DNA of 35,071 nucleotides from Reyranella soli (GCF_007992495.1 NZ_BKAJ01000070.1:1-35071); one strand, 5' to 3'. Shown: positions 7,240-15,525, counted from the first letter of the stretch. Program-made: numbers and translations. The notes: generated by a model not told the origin, from the sequence alone.

Positions 7240-8640
7240 ATGCCGAAACTCAAACTCACGAAGACCGTTGTCGACTCCGCCCAGCCAGAGAAGGCCCCTT
7301 ATGAACTCCGCGACGCAGCGATACCGGGTTTCTTGCTCAAGGTCACGCCGGCCGGCCGCAAGGTCTTCATGGTGGCCTATGTTGCCAACAACGGTCAGCG
7401 CCGCAAGCCAGCAATCGGTCGCTTTGGCGAGATCACTGTCGAGCAAGCCCGGGCCATCGCCCAGGACTGGCTGGCCGACGTCCGCAAAGGCAAGGATCCG
7501 AGTGCCGAGAAGAGCGCCGCGCGTCGGGCACCTACAGTGAAAGAGCTCTTTGAGCGCTTCATCACCGACTACTCCGAGCCGCGCAACAAGTCCTCTACGG
7601 TCGACGCCAACCGCGGCTACGGCAAGCTCTACATCATCCCCCATCTCGGCAAGACTAAGGTCTCCGACGTCACGCGCGCGGACATCTCAAACCTCATGCA
7701 GAAAATGGCGAGAACCCCGCCCAATGCCAACCGGGTACTCTCAGCGGTCCGCAAGATGTTCAACATGGCGGAGGTCTGGGGCATGCGCCCGGACGGGTCG
7801 AACCCATGCCGCCATGTGCCAAAATATCCGGAACGAGGAAAGACTCGGCTGATCACCGATGCAGAGTTGAAGCGGCTGTATGACTATTTGGACAAGGCGG
7901 AGACCGAGGGCCTCGAGCATCCGTTCATTCTCCTTGCAGTCCGGCTACAATTCGAGTTTGCGGCTCGGATGTCCGAGATCCTCAAGCTCGAATGGGCCTG
8001 GATCGATGTCGACAACCACCGCGTCAACTGGCCCGACAGCAAGACCGGCGGCATGTCGAAGCCGATGAGCGCCGAGGCGGTCCGCCTGCTCGAGACGGCG
8101 CCGCGGCTGGAGAAGTCCCCTTATGTCTGCCCCTCCATCTTCGATCCCAGCCGGCCGATGTCGAAGCACACGTACTACAAGGGTTGGCGGCGCATCCTTG
8201 GGCGTGCTGGGCTGCCGCGCATCGGCACGCACGGCATCCGGCATCGCTCGGCGACCGATATCGCAAACTCGGGAATCCCCGTGAAGGTCGGCATGGCGCT
8301 CACAGCACACAAGACCGTTACGATGTTCATGCGCTATGTCCATACCGAGGATGATCCAGTCAGGGCAGCGGCCGAGGCGGTGGCGTCTCGACGTCGGCGA
8401 CTTATCGGCAGCGCCTCGCTGGTGGCTGCGCCGGTTCTCGCGCGGATGATGGTGCCTGAGAAGGTTGCGGAATCGGCACTAGAACAAGACAAACCGCTCG
8501 GCTTTGACGACGGCAATTACAGATCTCGGACTAAGCTCGGAAACTACCGGCCGTTTCGTCACCGTCGCGGCCCCAACCGCGCTGTTCCCCCTGGCACTAG
8601 GCGGACCGCAAATGAGACAAAGGAGGCGGCCGACGCCTGA
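7240..8640 (+). CDS. Tyrosine recombinase (integrase) of the tRNA-Leu island
   Basis: The 466-residue protein has an N-terminal arm-binding domain of the DUF4102 type (residues about 1-90, with IPGFLLKVTPAGRKVFMVAY). A core-binding SAM-like domain follows (about 98-180), then the catalytic domain. The catalytic residues are visible: R243 (FAARMSEI), H331 and R334 (THGIRHRSAT), H357 (LTAHKT) and the nucleophile Y366 (MFMRYVH). A Lys/Arg-rich tail of about 80 residues follows, longer than usual. The ATG has a GGAGG site 7 bases upstream. The gene begins 178 bases inside the attachment copy at 7007-7061 and points into the island. It should catalyse integration and excision between the two 55-bp repeats. 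It is intact, unlike the two remnants further left, and is not a close relative of them. Confidence 0.95.
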   Translation: MPKLKLTKTVVDSAQPEKAPYELRDAAIPGFLLKVTPAGRKVFMVAYVANNGQRRKPAIGRFGEITVEQARAIAQDWLADVRKGKDPSAEKSAARRAPTVKELFERFITDYSEPRNKSSTVDANRGYGKLYIIPHLGKTKVSDVTRADISNLMQKMARTPPNANRVLSAVRKMFNMAEVWGMRPDGSNPCRHVPKYPERGKTRLITDAELKRLYDYLDKAETEGLEHPFILLAVRLQFEFAARMSEILKLEWAWIDVDNHRVNWPDSKTGGMSKPMSAEAVRLLETAPRLEKSPYVCPSIFDPSRPMSKHTYYKGWRRILGRAGLPRIGTHGIRHRSATDIANSGIPVKVGMALTAHKTVTMFMRYVHTEDDPVRAAAEAVASRRRRLIGSASLVAAPVLARMMVPEKVAESALEQDKPLGFDDGNYRSRTKLGNYRPFRHRRGPNRAVPPGTRRTANETKEAADA

Positions 8641-8831
8641 TGGACTCGACATCACATAGGCAGAGGTACTTCCCTTTCATGAGAGGCCATTTGCAGGCGA
8701 CGCAGGTTCACATCTGGCGCGCGCAACCACGGCCATTTGATCGATCATACGCGGATTTCAGCGCGATTTCGCAAGCACTTCAATATACGGCGCTTGCCAC
8801 CCATTTTATCTGGTGTCGCGCCAAGGCATGT

Positions 8832-10175
8832 CTAACGCGATGGAAGAGCAACGTCGACGCACAGCCCACCAAGCTCGGATTTCGAGAACGCTAGTTCACC
8901 ACCATTGAGGTGCACAAGATCTGAGACGATCGCAAGTCCCAAGCCCCAACCTGGCGACTTCTCGTCCAACCGCCTCCCACGCCTGAGGAGTTCAGCCTGC
9001 CGCTCGGCCGAAATTCCGGGTCCGTCATCCTCAACGCGGATGAGTAGGTTGTCTTGGGCCTGCTGCGCCGACACACGCACGCGGCGGATAGCCCACTTGC
9101 AGGCGTTCTCCATGAGGTTACCGAAGATTTCTTCGAGGTCCTCGCGGTGACCCCGGAACATGGCGCCAGGCGGGATATCGACGTCCACTTCCAGCCCCCG
9201 TTCTTGGTAGATCTTGGCCAGCACTGCCCGCACCGCTTCCGCCACGGAGCGCACTGGTGTCTTCAAGCCCAAGCGACCTGTGCCGGCACTGGCGCGAGCA
9301 CGTCCGAGGTGATGTTCTATCAGGCGGCGCATTAGCTGCACCTGTTTCGTCAAAACAGTCCGGTCGGCATTGCCCTGTACTTCGGCAGACACAACCGCGA
9401 GCGGCGTCTTCAGTGCATGGGCCAAGTTTCCGACGTGGGTGCGCGCGCGCTCGATCAGCTCTGAATCCTTGTCGAGCACGTCATTCATCCCGTCAGCAAG
9501 GGGCGCGATTTCCGAGGGATATCGACCGGAGAGGCGCGCCGCCGCGCCTTCGCGAACAGATCGCAGATCGGCGAGCATCTGTCGCAGTGGCCGCAGGCCG
9601 TAACGCACCTGGATGACAATCGCGACGATCATGCCGAAGGCGAGCGTCCCCAGTGCCAGCATCAACAACAGCTCAAAGCGCTGCACGCCGCCACTGACTT
9701 CGCGAAGGTCGCTCGCAACCAGAACATGCGCAGCCCCCTGCTGGCCGGGGAACTCCACGTCGCGCTCAACGACCAGCAGCTTTTCCTGGTTCGGGCCCTC
9801 CGCACGGCGGACCTGCATATCCGGTCCACCTGGTTCGACAGGGATCGAGCTGTCCCAAAGTGATCTCGAGCGCAGCTGCCTTCCGTCCGGCTGGGTGACC
9901 TGCCAGTACCAACCGGAATAGAGGCGATCGAAGCGCGGATCGCCCAGCGGCCGGGACATGGCAAAACCACCGCCCGGTACGACCTCTATGGAGGCAACGA
10001 TCGTCTTCAGGATTGCATCGAGTCGATAGCTGAACTCCTCTTCCACAGCACCGCGAAAGGCCAGCGCCAGAACGATACCGCCTACGGCCAGGAGCAACAG
10101 CAGCCAGGCCGCGGCAGCAAGAATGAGCCGAACAACGAGACTGGTCGCTCGTCTCGGCGGGTCGGCTGCGGTCAT
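8832..10175 (-). CDS. Membrane sensor histidine kinase
   Basis: The 447-residue protein has two membrane segments (about residues 11-41 and 169-190) around a periplasmic sensor region. A linker follows, then a dimerisation domain with phospho-acceptor H253 (NLAHALKTPLAVV). The ATP-binding domain shows the N box (EIFGNLMENACKWA), G1 (VEDDGPGIS) and G2 (GWGLGLAIV). It overlaps the regulator stop by ATGA (start CAT at 10173-10175), so the two are translationally coupled. A much longer upstream frame would run through the regulator gene and is rejected. The layout resembles the PhoQ/QseC group, often found with PepSY proteins and SHP-type cytochromes. The signal is unknown; a redox or cation signal would fit the neighbours. 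It is convergent with the integrase, and 8641-8831 between them holds no convincing gene. Confidence 0.93.
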   Translation of the reverse strand: MTAADPPRRATSLVVRLILAAAAWLLLLLAVGGIVLALAFRGAVEEEFSYRLDAILKTIVASIEVVPGGGFAMSRPLGDPRFDRLYSGWYWQVTQPDGRQLRSRSLWDSSIPVEPGGPDMQVRRAEGPNQEKLLVVERDVEFPGQQGAAHVLVASDLREVSGGVQRFELLLMLALGTLAFGMIVAIVIQVRYGLRPLRQMLADLRSVREGAAARLSGRYPSEIAPLADGMNDVLDKDSELIERARTHVGNLAHALKTPLAVVSAEVQGNADRTVLTKQVQLMRRLIEHHLGRARASAGTGRLGLKTPVRSVAEAVRAVLAKIYQERGLEVDVDIPPGAMFRGHREDLEEIFGNLMENACKWAIRRVRVSAQQAQDNLLIRVEDDGPGISAERQAELLRRGRRLDEKSPGWGLGLAIVSDLVHLNGGELAFSKSELGGLCVDVALPSR

Positions 10176-10840
10176 GCCTTGCTCCCGGCAGTCAGCATGT
10201 AACCTTGTCCGCGTACGGTCCGAATCAGCTCCGTTCCAATCTTCCGGCGGATGCGGCCGAGCAGAACTTCCAGGACATTGGAATCGGCATCGAAGTGGCG
10301 GTCGTATACGTGCTCCATCAGCTCGGTGCGGCTGACGATCCGTCCAACATGGTGCATCAGGTAGGAGAGGATGCGGAATTCCTGTGCCGTGAGTTGGATT
10401 GAATTGCCGTTCAGGGTGACACGACCGGTGTTGGTATCGAGGCGCAGGGGCCCGCACTCCAACTCCGGCTGGGCATGGCCGGCAGAGCGGCGGATCAGCG
10501 CGCGCAGACGATAGACGATCTCATCGAGTTCGAACGGCTTGATTACATAGTCGTCCGCGCCGGCGTTGAAGCCTGCCATCTTCTCTGTCCAGCGGCTGCG
10601 CGCTGTCAGGATGAGCACGGGAGTCGACCGACCAGCCTTACGCCAGCGCTGCAGGATGGTGACGCCGTCGATCTTCGGCAAGCCGAGGTCCAGGACGATG
10701 GCGTCGTACGGTTCCGCATCGCCGAGATGCCAGCCCTCCTCCCCGTCATAAGCGACATCGACGACAAAATCCGCCGCTTCCAATGCGCGCTGCAGGCGGA
10801 GAGCGAGCGCCGGCTCGTCCTCGACGACGAGCACCCTCAT
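10172..10840 (-). CDS. OmpR/PhoB-family response regulator
   Basis: The 222-residue protein has a receiver domain (about residues 1-118) with the acidic pair in VVEDEP, the phospho-acceptor D51 (AIVLDLGLP), a conserved Thr in ILTARS and a Lys in YVIKPFE. A winged-helix DNA-binding domain follows (about 128-220) with LTAQEFRILSYLM and VLLGRIRRKIG. It sits between the PepSY gene and the kinase, with four-base ATGA overlaps on both sides. It is therefore the cognate partner of the kinase. Regulators of this family bind two direct half-sites with an 11-bp period. Such a pair is present at 11175-11193 between this operon and the cytochrome operon, suggesting self-regulation and control of the cytochromes. 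Confidence 0.95.
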   Translation of the reverse strand: MRVLVVEDEPALALRLQRALEAADFVVDVAYDGEEGWHLGDAEPYDAIVLDLGLPKIDGVTILQRWRKAGRSTPVLILTARSRWTEKMAGFNAGADDYVIKPFELDEIVYRLRALIRRSAGHAQPELECGPLRLDTNTGRVTLNGNSIQLTAQEFRILSYLMHHVGRIVSRTELMEHVYDRHFDADSNVLEVLLGRIRRKIGTELIRTVRGQGYMLTAGSKA

Positions 10841-11151
10841 CGCCGTCCATCCTTGTCATTGGAGTTCAGCAAGGCACCAGTGAGGGCATCATAGCGGACT
10901 TTCACGACGCGACCCCCGCGGGTGAGGACTTTGATCTCGTAAGTCGGCAGCCCCCGTTCATCTTCCAGCTCGGCTTCGACAACCTGGCCCGAAAACGTGG
11001 TCTCCGCCCTCACAATGATCTCGCGCAGCGGCAGCATGCGTCTCTGCTGCACGGCGCGACGCGCTCTGTCCTGGTCGTGGTCGTCCTCGGCTGCCGCGGC
11101 CCCGCAGCAAGCGACCGCAGCCGCCAAAAGGCAAGGCAACAAACGTCTCAT
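10837..11151 (-). CDS. Exported PepSY-domain protein, first gene of the two-component operon
   Basis: The 104-residue product has a signal peptide (MRRLLPCLLAAAVACCGAAAAE) and a single PepSY domain (about residues 41-95), with LREIIVRAETTFSGQVVEAE and YEIKVLTRGGRVVKVRYDAL. Small periplasmic PepSY proteins are thought to modulate proteases or sensors outside the membrane. The stop overlaps the regulator start (ATGA), so the PepSY protein, regulator and kinase form one operon. It may act on the sensor domain of the kinase, but that is inference. Two Cys near residue 15 lie in the signal peptide and do not form a clear lipobox. Confidence 0.88.
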   Translation of the reverse strand: MRRLLPCLLAAAVACCGAAAAEDDHDQDRARRAVQQRRMLPLREIIVRAETTFSGQVVEAELEDERGLPTYEIKVLTRGGRVVKVRYDALTGALLNSNDKDGRR

Positions 11152-11174
11152 CCCCCAGCGTACCTCGCGCTTCC

Positions 11175-11193
11175 TGAACGAGAGGTGAACGAG
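11175..11193. promoter_or_regulatory. Candidate regulator binding site: two TGAACGAG repeats, 11-bp period
   Basis: TGAACGAG occurs at 11175-11182 and again at 11186-11193. The period of 11 bases matches one helical turn, as OmpR/PhoB-type regulators require. The pair lies in the 107-bp divergent region between the PepSY start (11151) and the cytochrome operon start (11259), the natural place for shared control by the island's own regulator. A related inverted word CGTTCAGG lies nearby at about 11206-11213. Confidence 0.5.
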
Positions 11194-11258
11194 CGAGTCA
11201 GCCTCCGTTCAGGCACCGGTCGTTAGTTTAGCCGCGTCCACAAATGAAGGAGGACAAA

Positions 11259-11483
11259 TTGCTGAGGAAGATGCTGTTGCAAGGATTGGCCGCCGCCGTG
11301 CTGATTGGCGGGGCGGCCGTTGTCTATGCGCAAGCGCAGGACAATGGGTATCTGTCGGCGCCGCAGACGAAGACTGTCGACAATCCTAACCGGAAAGAAG
11401 GCGTGAAGGAGCACGCCGACCGGCGGGCAGAGCACGACCGGGATCGTGCCAACGGCGAACGGCACGCCGGCGAGGACGACTAG
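11259..11483 (+). CDS. Small exported charged protein, first gene of the cytochrome operon
   Basis: The 74-residue product begins with a hydrophobic signal (LLQGLAAAVLIGGAAVVYAQ) followed by a short, highly charged mature part rich in Lys, Arg, Asp, Glu and His (HADRRAEHDRDRANGERHAG). An ATG at 11244 opens the same frame. However, the strong AAGGAGG ribosome site lies inside its first codons (11247-11253) and points to a TTG at 11259 five bases further. I chose the TTG. The gene is followed by cytochrome b561 after 12 bases. No family is recognised. The His/Asp-rich tail might bind metal ions, but this is speculation. Confidence 0.65.
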   Translation: MLRKMLLQGLAAAVLIGGAAVVYAQAQDNGYLSAPQTKTVDNPNRKEGVKEHADRRAEHDRDRANGERHAGEDD

Positions 11484-11495
11484 GGGAAGCGAGCC

Positions 11496-11996
11496 ATGGC
11501 CGGCCATCAGACCTCGCGATTGCATTTGACGCTCCTGAAGGCGTGGCATGCCTGGTTGGCGGGTGCCTTTCTGGTCGCCTATGTGACGGCCGGGGAAGAC
11601 GCATACGCCATCCATCAGTTTGCCGGATACGCCGTCCTGGCGGCAATCGCGGTGCGCGTCGTGGCCGGCCTGCTCATCCCCGCACCAAGTCCATTGCGCC
11701 TGCCGCATCCGAGTTGGCGCGCGACGCGCGACTGGCTCGCGACCCGCAGGGGACGCCATCCGCTGTTCGCGCTGTTCGCCGCCGCCTTGCTCGCCGTCGT
11801 GGGCCTGGTCGCGGGTTCAGGCGCCCTGGCCGACGGCACGCCCTGGTTTGAGGATCCGCATGAGGCGATTGCCGAGGCATCCCTGTGGGTCATCGCCGGG
11901 CACGTCGCGTTCGTGACCTACATGTATGCCGGCAAGAAATGGCTGAAGCAGATCACCGATCGGTCGGCGCCGGGCCGGCATGAGAGGGCGCTGTGA
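11496..11996 (+). CDS. Cytochrome b561-type membrane protein of the SHP cluster
   Basis: The 166-residue protein has about four membrane helices (near residues 14-33, 43-61, 88-108 and 125-148). His residues suited to bind b-type heme are H18 (KAWHAW), H40 (AIHQFAGY) and H136 (IAGHVAF). It belongs to the small cytochrome b561/Ni-Fe hydrogenase b-type group. In known SHP clusters such a cytochrome b links the quinone pool to the diheme cytochrome c. It starts 12 bases after the preceding gene, and its TGA overlaps the GTG start of the next gene. This gives tight co-expression of membrane and periplasmic electron carriers. Confidence 0.88.
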   Translation: MAGHQTSRLHLTLLKAWHAWLAGAFLVAYVTAGEDAYAIHQFAGYAVLAAIAVRVVAGLLIPAPSPLRLPHPSWRATRDWLATRRGRHPLFALFAAALLAVVGLVAGSGALADGTPWFEDPHEAIAEASLWVIAGHVAFVTYMYAGKKWLKQITDRSAPGRHERAL

Positions 11997-12412
11997 GTAG
12001 TCGTAGCTTGCTTGCCATCGCGCTGGCGATCTCCGCCATTTTAGCGTTCGCGGCGGATCCCCGGCGCGATGCCATGCTGTCGGAATATGCTGTCGAAGCC
12101 AGGCGCCTGGACGCTGGTTTCACGTCCTTCTCTGCCCAGCGGGGTGAGACGCTCTTTCGCGCGAGCTGGAATGGTGGAGATGCGCGTACTGCGTCGTGCA
12201 CGGCCTGTCACACAGCCGACCCGCGGCAGGCCGGCCGGAACGCAAAGACTGGCCGCCCCATTGAACCTGTTGCTGTTTCGGTCAGCCCACGCCGCTTTAC
12301 CGACAAGGCGGAAGTGGAGAAGCACTTCTTGCGGGACTGCAAGAGCGTGCTCGGCCGCGAGTGCAACGCACTAGAGAAGGGCGATTATATCACCTTCATG
12401 GCCGGGCAATGA
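11993..12412 (+). CDS. SHP-type (DUF1924) monoheme cytochrome c
   Basis: The 139-residue protein starts at a GTG overlapping the upstream stop. It has a signal peptide (SLLAIALAISAILAFAAD) and one heme motif CTACH (C69-H73). The C-terminal block RFTDKAEVEKHFLRDCKSVL followed by GREC is typical of DUF1924, the family of sphaeroides heme protein (SHP). SHP is a periplasmic cytochrome that binds O2 and NO, with an Asn sixth heme ligand close to a disulfide. Two Cys (C116 and C124) are present here. The residue before C116 is Asp115, and the nearest Asn is N125, so the sixth ligand needs an alignment. Reduction is expected from the diheme cytochrome encoded next. Family assignment is strong; the physiological substrate is unknown. 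Confidence 0.88.
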   Translation: MSSRSLLAIALAISAILAFAADPRRDAMLSEYAVEARRLDAGFTSFSAQRGETLFRASWNGGDARTASCTACHTADPRQAGRNAKTGRPIEPVAVSVSPRRFTDKAEVEKHFLRDCKSVLGRECNALEKGDYITFMAGQ

Positions 12413-12870
12413 CGACGCCGAGGCTCGCCATCCTCGGCGTGGTGTTGATGACGGCATTCCCGGCGATTGCCGACGATCGAGTCCCGCCGGTTACTGACCC
12501 CGTCGTGATCAAGGAATGTGGATCGTGTCACATGCCATTTCAGCCCGTCTTCCTGCCGGCGCGCTCGTGGAGGGCTTTGCTGCATGGGCTTGGCGACCAC
12601 TTTGGTGAGGATGCGACGCTGCCACCCGAGACGGTGGACATCATCCGTGCATACATGACGGCCAACGCCGGGGACGTCATCGGGCAGGGCGCAGGCCGCA
12701 AGTTCATGAGGTGGGTCGCGCCGAATGGTACACCCAAGCGTATTACGGAGAATCCGGTCTTCCTGAAGGAACACAACTTTCCGGAATCCGTCTGGAAAGA
12801 CCCAAAGGTGGTGACAAAGTCCAACTGCCTTGCCTGCCATCCGGCCGCCACCAACGGGCGTTTCGAATAG
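12409..12870 (+). CDS. Diheme cytochrome c (DHC), SHP partner
   Basis: The 153-residue protein starts at an ATG overlapping the SHP stop (ATGA), giving a proper signal peptide (LAILGVVLMTAFPAIA). A start further upstream in the same frame would read through the SHP gene. Two heme motifs are present: CGSCH at residues 37-41 and CLACH at 140-144 near the C-terminus. Internal motifs SWRALLHGLGDHFGEDATLP and KVVTKSNCLACHPAA match the diheme cytochrome c family found with SHP. It should carry electrons from the membrane cytochrome b561 to SHP in the periplasm. It is the last gene of the tight four-gene run. Confidence 0.9.
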   Translation: MTTPRLAILGVVLMTAFPAIADDRVPPVTDPVVIKECGSCHMPFQPVFLPARSWRALLHGLGDHFGEDATLPPETVDIIRAYMTANAGDVIGQGAGRKFMRWVAPNGTPKRITENPVFLKEHNFPESVWKDPKVVTKSNCLACHPAATNGRFE

Positions 12871-12940
12871 GATTGAGCAGCACACCGCGGTGTTGCGATA
12901 AATCAATGCCATAAAGCTTCCAACGGGACTTAAGGAAGCA

Positions 12941-15418
12941 ATGTCACCTCAAGGCCTTACCCAACAAGAAGCAAGCCGCCGATTGGCAACCGACGGGCCG
13001 AACGAGCTCCCTGCCGCCGACCGCCGCTCCGCTTTCTCCATCGTGTTCGAGATCCTGCGCGAGCCGATGTTCGGCCTGCTCCTGGGAGCCGGTGCCATTT
13101 ACCTGATGCTGGGTGACGTACTGGGTGGATTGGTCCTTTTGGTGTTCGCGAATCTCTCGGTCGCGATCTCCGTGGTTCAGGAGATCCGCAGCGAACGTGT
13201 GCTCGACGCCCTGCGTGCCATGACCAGCCCACGTGCGCTTGTCATCCGCGATGGACAGCGCCGGCGCATTCCCGGACGGGAGGTAGTCCCGGGCGACGTG
13301 ATCGTCATCGGAGAGGGTGACCGTGTCCCGGCAGACGCCATCGCGCTGAATGCACGCGAGCTCGTCGTTGACGAATCCCTCCTGACAGGCGAGTCGGTCC
13401 CGGTTGCGAAGCGCGCTCGCCATTCTGATGAGGAGAAGCCCGGACCACCCGGCGGCGACAATCTTCCGACTGTTTTTTCAGGCTCGCTCGTCGTGAGAGG
13501 AGCCGCTGTCGCCGAAGTCTACGCGACAGGCGTTCACGCCGAGATCGGCAGAATCGGCAAGGCACTCGCGTCCATCGATACTGCCGTTCCCAGGTTGGCA
13601 TCCGAGACGCGACGGTTGGTTCGGATCTTCGCCACTATTGGATTGGCCGCGAGCGTGCTTGCCGCGGTCATGTACGGCCTAATGCGGGGGTCCTGGCTGG
13701 ACGCCTGCCTGGCCGGCATCGCCCTTGGCATGTCAATGCTCCCCGAGGAGTTCCCTTTGGTACTGGCGGTGTTCATGACCATGGGGGCATGGCGTATCTC
13801 GCAGGCCCGCGTTCTGACGCGACGTGCCTCTGCAATCGAGACACTCGGATCGGCCACCGTCCTGTGCACTGACAAGACCGGCACACTCACCGAAAATCGC
13901 ATGTCAGTGGTCAATGTCGCACCTGCCGCAAGCATCGCGTCGGCGCAACTGATAGGTGCGGCAGCGCTGGCGAGCGCGCCAGAAGGTTTCGACCCCATGG
14001 ACCGGGCGATCATTGCCGCAGCTGGCCAACAGGATGACGGCCTTGCCCTGCTCAGGACGTACGGTCTCAGTGCGGATCTTCTGGCAGTCACACAGGTCTG
14101 GCGGAAGCCCGAGGCGGATAAAGCCGTCGTTGCCACGAAAGGTGCTCCCGAGGCGATCATTTCGCTCTGCCATCTCACGGACGAGGATGCTTCATTCGTT
14201 CGAGAGGCGATTGAGAGGATGGCTGCAAGCGGCCTCCGAGTCCTCGCGGTCGCCGGTGCGAGCCATCCATTGGCTCATCCTTTGCCTGAACGACCTCAGG
14301 AGTTCAAATTCGCCTGGTTTGGGCTCGTCGGGTTGGGAGATCCGCTTCGAGCAGAAGTACCCAAAGCCATTGAGGAGTGCCGCGAGGCTGGCATCCGCGT
14401 GGTAATGATCACCGGCGATTATCCCACCACGGCGAGGGCTATTGCTCGAAACGCGGGACTTGATCACGAAAGTGTAATTGCCGGATCCGCCCTGGCTCAG
14501 CTGCCCGACCAGGCACTGAAGGAGCGCGTCAAGGAAGCCAGCGTGTTCGCGCGCATTCTCCCCGAGCAGAAACTCGGCATCGTCAAGGCGCTGCAGGCCA
14601 ATGGCGACGTCGTGGCAATGACGGGGGACGGTGTCAACGACGCTCCTAGCCTCAAGGCAGCGGACATCGGCATTGCCATGGGGGGTCGGGGAACCGATGT
14701 CGCACGCGAAGCCTCCTCCATTGTCCTGCTCGACGACGACTTCGGCTCGATCGTACGGACCATCCGGCTTGGCCGACGCATCTACGACAATCTGCGCAAG
14801 GCAATGTCATACATCGTCGCCGTGCATGTTCCGATTGCTGGCATTGCCCTTCTGCCGCTTCTGACTGGCTTCCCGCTAGTACTGTTTCCGCTGCACATTG
14901 CGTTCATCGAGATGATCATCGACCCGGCGTGCTCCATCGCCTTCGAAGCGGAAAGAGAAGAGCCAGACCTCATGCGGCGTCCACCGCGCTTGCCTACGAC
15001 GCAACTGTTCTCCGCGGCTATGATCGGATGGAGCGTGTTGCAGGGCTCTATCGCCCTCCTGACTATCGCGTGTGTTTACTTCTTCGCGGTGCATCAAGGC
15101 TTGCCCGCGGAAGACATACGCACCTTGTCATTCTTTACGCTCGTTCTCGGCAATCTGATGCTGATTGTCGTCAACCGATCCTATCGGGGACACGCCTTCG
15201 ACTTTCTAACGGGCGGAAATCGCGTGCTCTTGGGCATATATGTGCTCACCGGGACACTGCTTGCGATTTCAGTCACATGGCCTCCGGCTCGCTCACTATT
15301 TGGCTTTGGTCCATTGCATGGCGATGACCTCGGCATCGTAGCCGTGGCCATTGGCTTACTTCTCCTGATTCTTTTGCTGCTCCGGCAGTGGCGGTATCGA
15401 CACGCAGCTGACATCTGA
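12941..15418 (+). CDS. P-type cation-transporting ATPase (P2-like) with PEEFP ion-site motif
   Basis: The 825-residue membrane pump has the full P-type plan: an N-terminal cation-ATPase domain (TQQEASRRLATDGPNELP), an actuator loop with VDESLLTGES, the phosphorylation motif CTDKTGTLTE with D311, and the hinge TGDGVNDAP (561-569). Membrane helix 4 carries MLPEEFPLV (PEEFP at 268-272) in place of the PEGLP of Ca2+ pumps. Helix 6 has FIEMIID in place of the usual NLVTDG-like motif. The transported ion may therefore not be Ca2+. There are no heavy-metal CPC motifs. The ATG has an AAGGAAG site. The gene follows the cytochrome operon after 70 bases, which include the palindrome ACACCGCGGTGT, so it may be co-transcribed or have its own promoter. 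Linked function with the cytochromes is inferred from island context only. Confidence 0.9.
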   Translation: MSPQGLTQQEASRRLATDGPNELPAADRRSAFSIVFEILREPMFGLLLGAGAIYLMLGDVLGGLVLLVFANLSVAISVVQEIRSERVLDALRAMTSPRALVIRDGQRRRIPGREVVPGDVIVIGEGDRVPADAIALNARELVVDESLLTGESVPVAKRARHSDEEKPGPPGGDNLPTVFSGSLVVRGAAVAEVYATGVHAEIGRIGKALASIDTAVPRLASETRRLVRIFATIGLAASVLAAVMYGLMRGSWLDACLAGIALGMSMLPEEFPLVLAVFMTMGAWRISQARVLTRRASAIETLGSATVLCTDKTGTLTENRMSVVNVAPAASIASAQLIGAAALASAPEGFDPMDRAIIAAAGQQDDGLALLRTYGLSADLLAVTQVWRKPEADKAVVATKGAPEAIISLCHLTDEDASFVREAIERMAASGLRVLAVAGASHPLAHPLPERPQEFKFAWFGLVGLGDPLRAEVPKAIEECREAGIRVVMITGDYPTTARAIARNAGLDHESVIAGSALAQLPDQALKERVKEASVFARILPEQKLGIVKALQANGDVVAMTGDGVNDAPSLKAADIGIAMGGRGTDVAREASSIVLLDDDFGSIVRTIRLGRRIYDNLRKAMSYIVAVHVPIAGIALLPLLTGFPLVLFPLHIAFIEMIIDPACSIAFEAEREEPDLMRRPPRLPTTQLFSAAMIGWSVLQGSIALLTIACVYFFAVHQGLPAEDIRTLSFFTLVLGNLMLIVVNRSYRGHAFDFLTGGNRVLLGIYVLTGTLLAISVTWPPARSLFGFGPLHGDDLGIVAVAIGLLLLILLLLRQWRYRHAADI

Positions 15419-15437
15419 GGCGCAATCCCGCTGCGCC
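15419..15437 (+). terminator. Stem-loop directly after the ATPase stop
   Basis: GGCGCA pairs with TGCGCC around a seven-base loop, starting at the base after the TGA. A T-run is lacking, so it is at best a weak or factor-assisted terminator between the ATPase and the second cytochrome b561. Confidence 0.35.
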
Positions 15438-15525
15438 CCTGAAGGTCAGATGCGTTTGATCGAGGTCAAAGCGGCAGACATTCGTAACCGGGTATAGAAG
15501 TTCGAGCCGCGAGAAGGAGAGTGTC

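Noticed and set aside
8641..8894. A small plus-strand gene after the integrase
   Set aside because: The 84-codon frame has no ribosome site of note, unusual composition, and overlaps the end of the kinase gene.
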